Assembly: GCA_025964685.1 (NCBI GenBank)
Contig: JAOPYG010000126.1
Span: forward strand, 1 to 35,952
Source: Actinoallomurus sp.
GTDB lineage: Bacteria; Actinomycetota; Actinomycetes; Streptosporangiales; Streptosporangiaceae
Reading direction: 5' to 3'
Length of the DNA: 35,952 nucleotides
The notes under the pieces are model-generated. The model did not search any database, was not told where the DNA came from, and saw only the letters and a list, made by a program, of their open reading frames with translations. Positions 30,591 through 35,952 of the stretch are shown here, in pieces. The stretch's first letter is position 1; every line of letters begins with the position of its first letter. A program made the translations under genes and the position numbers.

Positions 30591-31301
30591 ATGCGCAGCC
30601 TTACCCTCGCGCCGCCTGCCACCACGGGCCATGACACCGCGGGTCGCGACGCCGGAACCCGCGAAGCCACGTTTCATGAAGCCACGGCTCGCGAGGCCAC
30701 CCCGAGTTACCGCAGTGGCGACCTGAGCGACGACGAGCGCCCCGCCGACCCCGCCCGTGACGAGCTGCGCGACATCGTGCTCCGTGCCCGAGCCGGCGAG
30801 TCCGACGCCTTCGGTGTCCTGTACGCCCGGTACGTCGACCTCGTCTACCGGTTCGTCTACTACCGCGTGGGAACGCACGCCCTCGCCGAGGACCTCACCA
30901 GCGAGACCTTCCTGCGGGCCCTGCGGCGGATGAGTGTGTTCACCTGGCAGGGCAAGGACTTCGGCGCATGGCTCGTCACCATCGCCCGCAACCTCGTGCT
31001 CGATCACTTCAAGTCCAGCCGTCACCGCCTGGAGATCTGCACGGCCGACCTGCTGGAGATCGACCGGTGGGAGGAGGGCCCCGAACGCGCGGTGCTCGAC
31101 TCCTTCACCCACCGGGCCCTGTTCTCGGCGGTACGCGAGCTGGGCTCCGAACAGCGCGAATGCCTGGTGCTGCGGTTCCTGCACGGCCTGTCGGTCGCGG
31201 AGACCGCCGAGATCATGGGGAAGAACACCGGCGCCATCAAGGCGCTGCAGTACCGCGCGACGCGCTCGCTGGCCCGTCTCTTCCCGTCCGACTTCCGCTG
31301 A
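30591..31301 (+). CDS. bldN: ECF sigma factor BldN
   Basis: An extracytoplasmic-function sigma factor (236 aa). Region 2 is FGVLYARYVDLVYRFVYYRVG and AEDLTSETFLRALRRM, with FTWQGKDFGAWLVTIARNL. Region 4 is LRFLHGLSVAETAEIMGKNTGAIKALQYRA. These blocks are nearly the same as Streptomyces BldN, which directs genes for aerial mycelium and chaplin/rodlin-type surface proteins. Streptomyces BldN has a longer, processed N-terminal pro-region; here it is about 50 residues and contains a short repeat (30660-30704). The ATG at 30591 follows AGAGGAGG. The position close to rex and hemA is conserved with Streptomyces. Confidence 0.92.
   Translation: MRSLTLAPPATTGHDTAGRDAGTREATFHEATAREATPSYRSGDLSDDERPADPARDELRDIVLRARAGESDAFGVLYARYVDLVYRFVYYRVGTHALAEDLTSETFLRALRRMSVFTWQGKDFGAWLVTIARNLVLDHFKSSRHRLEICTADLLEIDRWEEGPERAVLDSFTHRALFSAVRELGSEQRECLVLRFLHGLSVAETAEIMGKNTGAIKALQYRATRSLARLFPSDFR
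30660..30704 (+). repeat. 15-nt repeat encoding (R/H)EAT(F/A/P) in bldN
   Basis: Three in-frame units of 15 nt encode REATF, HEATA and REATP in the N-terminal extension of BldN. Each unit carries GAAGCCAC or GAGGCCAC. This is a short tandem expansion in the region before sigma domain 2. Confidence 0.6.
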
Positions 31302-31418
31302 CGCCCGTCCACGCCTCCCTGCGGCCGCCGACTTCGGCCTGAGGTGCGTTGACGTGCGGTGACGCCGCCACGACGCGCCGCGTGCGGGCCTGCCGGATGC
31401 CCGCGCGTGAATGCTGGT

Positions 31419-31424
31419 TAGTCT
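31419..31424 (+). promoter_or_regulatory. -10 box for leaderless HAD gene
   Basis: TAGTCT ends 7 nt before the ATG at 31432, with no ribosome-binding site. It overlaps an in-frame upstream ATG at 31411, which argues that 31432 is the real start. Confidence 0.5.
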
Positions 31425-31431
31425 CGTCTGC

Positions 31432-32313
31432 ATGCGTCGACTGTGGCCATGGAGCGATGACGACGGAATGGCGGACGAACTCGCGGGTGAGGCCGCCGCC
31501 GCGGCCGCCGCACCGGACCAGGTGCGGGCGGTCCCGGACCCGAACGCCGCGGCGTTCTTCGATGTCGACAACACGCTGATCAGAGGCGCCTCGATCTACC
31601 ACTTCGCCCGTGGCCTGGCCGCCCGCAAGCTGTTCACCTTCCAGGACCTGACGATGTTCGCCCTCGGCCAGGTCGCCTTCCGCCTGCGCGGCGCGGAGAA
31701 CGCCGACCACATCAGTACGGCGCGCGAGGCGGCCCTGGCGTTCGTGGCGGGCCGGAGCGTGGAGGAGCTCGTCAGCCTCTGCGAGGAGATCTACGACGAC
31801 AAGATGGCCGACCGCATCTGGCACGGCACGAGGTCGCTCGCCCTCAAGCACCTGGACGCCGGCCAGCAGGTGTGGCTGGTCACCGCGACCCCGGTCGAGC
31901 TGGCCCGCATCATCTCGCACCGGCTGGGGCTCACCGGCGCGCTCGGCACCGTGGCCGAGACCGAGAACGGCGTCTACACCGGCCGGCTCGTCGGCCACCT
32001 GCTGCACGGCCCGGCCAAGGCGGGCGCGGTACGCGCGCTGGCCAGGAAAGAGGGACTCGACCTGTCCCGCTGCGCGGCGTACAGCGACTCCTACAACGAC
32101 CTGCCGATGCTCACCACGGTCGGCCACCCGCACGCCGTGAACCCGGACGGCGACCTGCGTGATCACGCCCGCGAGCACGACTGGCCGGTGCACGACTTCC
32201 GCACCGGCCGCAAGGTGACGATGGTCGCCCTCCCCGCGGCCGCGGGCACGGGCGCCCTGGTCGGCGGCGTGGCCGCCGGCGTCGCCCTCCGCCGCCACCA
32301 CCGCGGCCGCTGA
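31432..32313 (+). CDS. HAD-IB family hydrolase (SerB1-like)
   Basis: A haloacid-dehalogenase phosphatase (293 aa) with motif I FFDVDNTLI near residue 50, motif II WLVTATP, a Lys in GPAKAGAVRALA and motif IV AYSDSYNDLPML. The cap is short and helical (subfamily IB), as in phosphoserine phosphatase-like proteins and the mycobacterial gene called serB1, which lies at the same position relative to the acyltransferase and haem genes. The substrate is not established, and a lysophospholipid or phosphoserine are options. The C-terminal Ala/Gly-rich stretch GTGALVGGVAAGVAL may be a membrane-associated helix. It sits 130 nt after bldN with its own promoter. Confidence 0.88.
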   Translation: MRRLWPWSDDDGMADELAGEAAAAAAAPDQVRAVPDPNAAAFFDVDNTLIRGASIYHFARGLAARKLFTFQDLTMFALGQVAFRLRGAENADHISTAREAALAFVAGRSVEELVSLCEEIYDDKMADRIWHGTRSLALKHLDAGQQVWLVTATPVELARIISHRLGLTGALGTVAETENGVYTGRLVGHLLHGPAKAGAVRALARKEGLDLSRCAAYSDSYNDLPMLTTVGHPHAVNPDGDLRDHAREHDWPVHDFRTGRKVTMVALPAAAGTGALVGGVAAGVALRRHHRGR

Positions 32314-32366
32314 CGCACCGAGGACGCCCCTCACGCGGTGAAGGACGCCCTCGGACTCACAACGGG

Positions 32367-33341
<975 letters not shown>

Positions 33342-33347
33342 GACACC

Positions 33348-33378
33348 AGGCTGCATCTTCGAGCGCGCTCTAGGTCAA
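33348..33378 (-). promoter_or_regulatory. MerR-type promoter of the aldo/keto reductase
   Basis: On the minus strand TTGACC (33373-33378) and CAGCCT (33348-33353) are separated by 19 bp, the long spacer characteristic of MerR-family activated promoters. The spacer contains the 10-bp palindrome GAGCGCGCTC (33361-33370). The -10 ends 6 nt before the ATG at 33341. The -35 overlaps the stop codon of the preceding gene. Confidence 0.55.
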
Positions 33379-34322
33379 GCGCGGAAGAACGCGGGTCCCC
33401 GCTGCCTCAGGAGGTCGTACAGCATGTTCTGGATCGTCTCGCGCACCTGGTCGGTGAGGTTGAAGACGGTCATGTGGTCGTCCGCCTGCGCCGGGTCGTA
33501 CTCGTCGGTGCGGATCGGCTCACCGAAGGCGACCATCCACTTGGAGGGCAGCGGCACCAGGCCGAGCAGGCCGAGCAGCGGCCAGGTCGGGGTCACCGGG
33601 AAGTAAGGGAAGCCGAGGAGGCGGGCCAGCGGCTTGAGATCGGCGAGCTTCGGATAGATCTCCTCGGCGCCGACGATCGCGCACGGGATGATCGGCACCT
33701 GGGCGCGCAGCGCGGTGGCCACGAAGCCGCCCCGGCCGAACCTCTGCAGCTTGTAGCGCTCACTGAACGGCTTTCCGACGCCCTTGAACCCCTCCGGGAA
33801 CACCCCGACCAGTTGTTCTTTGGCGAGCAGCCGGGCCGCGTCGGCCTGGCACGCCAGCGTGTGGCCGCTCTTGCGGGCCAGGTGCGCCAGCACCGGGATC
33901 TGGTAGACGAGGTCGGCGCCGAGCAGCCGCAGGTTTCGGTGCGCCGGATGGTGGTCGTGCAGGCCGACCTGGAGCATCACGCCGTCGATCGGCAGCGTGC
34001 CGGAGTGGTTTCCCACGATCAGGGCGGAGCCGGTGCCGGGGACGTTGTCCATGCCGAACATCTCGACCCGGAACCAGCGTTCGTAGAGCGGCCGCAGCGC
34101 CGGCAGCAGGAGTCCTTCGTTCAGCTCCGGATCGAAGCCGAACTCATCGATCTCGTACTCCCCGGCCAGCCGGCGGCGCAGGAACCGTAGGACAGAAGCG
34201 ACCTTGTGGTCGAAGCCGGCCTGGTCCTGGGCAAGGCGGTCCGCGGCGTCGGTGTTGAGCGGTATTACCTGCGCCTCTGGCCGCATTGTCGGACTCGCTT
34301 CCTCGACCTGGTCGTGCCTCAC
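33375..34322 (-). CDS. PlsC-family acyltransferase
   Basis: A lysophospholipid-type acyltransferase (315 aa) of membrane lipid or glycolipid synthesis. The catalytic His region is VGNHSGTLPIDGVM (about residue 117), and FPEGFKGVGKPFSERYKLQRFGRGGFV is the second, acyl-acceptor motif. IPCAIVGAEEIYP follows. It is the counterpart of mycobacterial Rv0502, directly downstream of the same SDR gene. The GTG at 34322 overlaps the SDR stop as GTGA, with a G-rich site upstream; an ATG at 34286 (MRPEAQVIPLN) is an alternative. Confidence 0.9.
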   Translation of the reverse strand: MRHDQVEEASPTMRPEAQVIPLNTDAADRLAQDQAGFDHKVASVLRFLRRRLAGEYEIDEFGFDPELNEGLLLPALRPLYERWFRVEMFGMDNVPGTGSALIVGNHSGTLPIDGVMLQVGLHDHHPAHRNLRLLGADLVYQIPVLAHLARKSGHTLACQADAARLLAKEQLVGVFPEGFKGVGKPFSERYKLQRFGRGGFVATALRAQVPIIPCAIVGAEEIYPKLADLKPLARLLGFPYFPVTPTWPLLGLLGLVPLPSKWMVAFGEPIRTDEYDPAQADDHMTVFNLTDQVRETIQNMLYDLLRQRGPAFFRA

Positions 34323-35371
34323 CTCTTGCCCCCTACGACGCTGGTCAACCGGTCGAAGAGTTCCAGGGGCAGACCCTGACCGAGACCTTGCGAATCGGCG
34401 AAATCGGCAAAGGCCTCCTCCGAGCTGTACTTCGGGCGCCAGGAGAGCTCGCGGGCGAGCACGTCGGTGTCGATCACCCGGCCGTACGTCAGCCACCGGA
34501 GCAACTCCGGCGAGAAACCCTTCAACCCGCCGAACCTGCGGCCGACGTCGCCGAGCGTCTGCAGGGCGGCCGCGGGAAGGCGCAGGATCGGCCGGCCCGC
34601 GCGGCGCAGCGCCTGGGACAGCAGCACGACGCCGTCGCCGGCCACGTTGAACGTGCCGGGATGGTCCTCGACCGCCATGCGGCGCAGCACCTCGACGCCG
34701 TCGTCCTCGTGGACGAACTGGAGTCGCGGGTCGAACCCGAGGACCGTCGCGGCCAACGGCATGTGGAAGTAGCGGCTGAGCGGTGAGTCGACGTGCGGTC
34801 CGAGGAAGTTGGCGAACCGGAGTACGGACACGGTCAGGTCTGAGCGGCGCCGGGCAAGACCCCGGACGTACCCCTCGACCTCGACCGCGTCCTTGGCATA
34901 GCCGGAGGCAGGCGGAAGCACCGGCTCGTCGGTCTCGGTGAAGACCGCCGGGTCATACCCGGACGAGCCGTAGACGGCCGCGGACGAACGGACCACGACC
35001 TTGCGCATCGCCGCCGACCGCTGGCAGGCCGCCAGCAGCTGCATCGTCCCGATGACGTTGAGCTCCTTGGCCTTCACCCGTGCGCCGGAGGTCATCGTCA
35101 CCAGGTTGAGATGCACGACCGTGTCGACCTCGGCCGCGTTGACGATCTTCGCGATGCTCGGCGTGCGGATGTCGATGCGAACGAACTCCGTACGTCCCAG
35201 CGGCATCGTGGGCGCGACGGTATCCACGCCGATGACCCGTTCGATGCTGGGATCGGCCTGCAGTGTGTCCGCGACCCGTGCCCCGAGGAATCGGGACACG
35301 CCGGTGACCAAGACCACCCGGGCCGTACCTGAGGTGCGCGATCCGCTCGCCGAGGGACGCATGGATGACAC
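34319..35371 (-). CDS. NAD-dependent epimerase/dehydratase family (extended SDR) protein
   Basis: An extended short-chain dehydrogenase (350 aa) corresponding to mycobacterial Rv0501 (annotated galE2). The nucleotide-binding motif is VLVTGVSRFLGARVA (about residues 20-34), and VVVRSSAAVYGSS holds the conserved Ser. The expected YXXXK catalytic pair is not intact: the segment reads PPASGYAKDAVE, with Tyr two places before Lys instead of four. Sugar epimerase activity is therefore doubtful. The GTG at 35371 follows GGGGGG. It is coupled to the acyltransferase by a 4-nt overlap, so a lipid-linked role is likelier than galactose metabolism. Confidence 0.88.
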   Translation of the reverse strand: MSSMRPSASGSRTSGTARVVLVTGVSRFLGARVADTLQADPSIERVIGVDTVAPTMPLGRTEFVRIDIRTPSIAKIVNAAEVDTVVHLNLVTMTSGARVKAKELNVIGTMQLLAACQRSAAMRKVVVRSSAAVYGSSGYDPAVFTETDEPVLPPASGYAKDAVEVEGYVRGLARRRSDLTVSVLRFANFLGPHVDSPLSRYFHMPLAATVLGFDPRLQFVHEDDGVEVLRRMAVEDHPGTFNVAGDGVVLLSQALRRAGRPILRLPAAALQTLGDVGRRFGGLKGFSPELLRWLTYGRVIDTDVLARELSWRPKYSSEEAFADFADSQGLGQGLPLELFDRLTSVVGGKR

Positions 35372-35408
35372 AGTGCCCCCCAGCCTTTACGGCTACCTCA
35401 TCGCCAAG

Positions 35409-35507
35409 TTACTTCTTGTTACGGCGCTGGACCCGCGTCTTCTTCAGCAGCTTGCGGTGCTTCTTCTTGGCCATGCGCTTACGACGCTTCTTGATGACAG
35501 AGCCCAC
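35409..35507 (-). CDS. Small ribosomal subunit protein bS22 (AURKAIP1/COX24 domain)
   Basis: A 32-aa extremely basic peptide, [18 protein letters not shown] at its start and ending RVQRRNKK. It matches the actinobacterial small-subunit protein bS22 found in mycobacterial ribosomes. The GTG at 35507 follows GAGGG at suitable spacing; a longer in-frame reading to 35600 adds unrelated residues. It lies between the excisionase-type HTH gene and the SDR gene, the order seen across actinobacteria. Confidence 0.9.
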   Translation of the reverse strand: MGSVIKKRRKRMAKKKHRKLLKKTRVQRRNKK

Positions 35508-35616
35508 GAAACCCTCACTCGGTGTCGGCAGGAGACAGGCGATCAGCACCCTTGGCGGGCATAGCCCGGAGCCCAAGGGTACCGCCGCCAGCACGCCCAA
35601 CGTTCGCGGGCTTGGC

Positions 35617-35638
35617 GACCCCCGTGCGGTCGGGGGTC
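35617..35638. terminator. Stem-loop at the end of the HTH gene
   Basis: GACCCCCG and CGGGGGTC form a perfect 8-bp stem around a 6-nt loop, overlapping the stop codon of the HTH gene on the minus strand. It may be a terminator or attenuator before bS22. Confidence 0.5.
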
Positions 35639-35840
35639 AACCCGCTTCGATGTAAGCGTCTCGCAGATAGTCGTGAACAGCCTGTTCCGGTACGCGGAAC
35701 GAACGTCCCACGCGAATTGCCGGTAGCTCTCCTGAGTGAACGAGGCGGTATACGGTCATCTTGGACACCCGCATCACCGCAGCCACCTCGGCCACAGTCA
35801 GGAACCTGACCTCACTCAGAGGTCGCTCGCCTGAGCTCAT
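35637..35840 (-). CDS. Excisionase-family helix-turn-helix protein
   Basis: A 67-aa DNA-binding protein with a MerR/excisionase-type winged helix: LTVAEVAAVMRVSKMTVYRLVHSGELPAIRVGRSFRVPEQAV. It is the counterpart of mycobacterial Rv0500A and related to BldC in fold, but with a different wing (VGRSFRVP in place of BldC TPGGHRRFR). Its targets are not known to me. It is upstream of bS22, SDR and acyltransferase on the same strand. The ATG at 35840 follows GAGGG at good spacing. Confidence 0.9.
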   Translation of the reverse strand: MSSGERPLSEVRFLTVAEVAAVMRVSKMTVYRLVHSGELPAIRVGRSFRVPEQAVHDYLRDAYIEAG

Positions 35841-35880
35841 CGGACGCCCTCTTCCACACGCCGCGCGTCAGACCTTTGCG

Positions 35881-35894
35881 GTGACTTTGATCAC
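35881..35894. promoter_or_regulatory. Crp-like palindrome
   Basis: GTGACTTTGATCAC fits GTGA-N6-TCAC, the core of the Crp-family consensus TGTGA-N6-TCACA, although the outer T and A are replaced. It lies just downstream of a candidate promoter of the HTH gene and also upstream of the plus-strand side beyond the window. Confidence 0.4.
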
Positions 35895-35911
35895 GGCCGT
35901 GTACTTTCTCC

Positions 35912-35939
35912 AGCGTAAATCGTGAATCTGTAGTCGCAA
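35912..35939 (-). promoter_or_regulatory. Candidate promoter of the HTH gene
   Basis: On the minus strand TTGCGA (35934-35939) and TACGCT (35912-35917) are 16 bp apart. The transcript would begin near 35905, so the Crp-like palindrome would lie within the first 25 transcribed bases. Confidence 0.35.
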
Positions 35940-35952
35940 GAGGGGAGTTCAA

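Noticed and set aside
32314-32366. Repeated GGACGCCC motifs between the HAD and aldo/keto reductase genes as a terminator
   Set aside because: They are mainly direct repeats with only about 5 bp of pairing, too weak to call.

Overview
The window is high-GC chromosomal DNA from a sporulating actinomycete. Support for this comes from near-full-length homologues of the developmental regulators BldC and BldN, a Rex redox repressor, menaquinone and complex I genes, an F420-type oxidoreductase, the actinobacterial small ribosomal protein bS22, and many leaderless promoters in which a TANNNT box sits 6-9 nt before the start codon. Gene order is most like Streptosporangiales or Streptomyces-type actinomycetes. 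I cannot assign a genus, and the family-level placement is inference.

Layout. 1-4.5 kb: respiratory block on the minus strand, menJ-nuoA-nuoB-nuoC-nuoD (nuoD cut by the window edge), with menG divergent on the plus strand. A perfect 18-bp Rex operator lies between the two arms. 4.6-8.1 kb: DUF4229 membrane protein, PLP-dependent threonine/serine dehydratase, bldC, an unusual HEXXH metalloprotease-like gene with a small partner, and a PLDc_N membrane protein. 8.1-13.9 kb: L,D-transpeptidase and the cytochrome c maturation set gpm-resA-ccdA-resB-ccsB. 14.0-20.8 kb: accessory segment interrupting the usual actinobacterial order hemL-gpm-resA. It holds a two-gene class IV lanthipeptide locus (synthetase followed by a 39-aa precursor) and a LysR regulator divergent from an eamA-dapA-LLM operon whose genes overlap by 4 nt. 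20.8-28.7 kb: haem operon rex-hemA-hemC-hemD-hemB, then a small primase/polymerase-like gene and hemL, all on the minus strand. 28.9-30.4 kb: glutaredoxin-like protein and a membrane protein fused to an ABM domain. 30.6-32.3 kb: bldN and a HAD phosphatase. 32.4-35.8 kb: aldo/keto reductase behind a MerR-type promoter, then a phospholipid-type acyltransferase, an SDR epimerase-like protein, bS22 and an excisionase-type HTH protein. The last four correspond to the Rv0500A-Rv0502 order in Mycobacterium tuberculosis.

How it fits together. The core theme is respiration and its cofactors: quinone synthesis and reduction, complex I, haem, cytochrome c maturation, and Rex sensing NADH/NAD+. Rex-type operators sit both in front of rex-hem and between menG and menJ-nuo, which suggests one redox circuit over several of these units. 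The most novel content is the compact lanthipeptide locus, with the precursor downstream of its synthetase, two Cys in the precursor, and no transporter or protease nearby. Next are the metalloprotease pair, the LysR-controlled exporter/aldolase/oxidoreductase operon, and a duplicated intergenic element that carries the ribosome-binding sites of both nuoC and hemB. No tRNA, rRNA, CRISPR array or insertion sequence was seen, and no gene-free stretch exceeds 300 bases.
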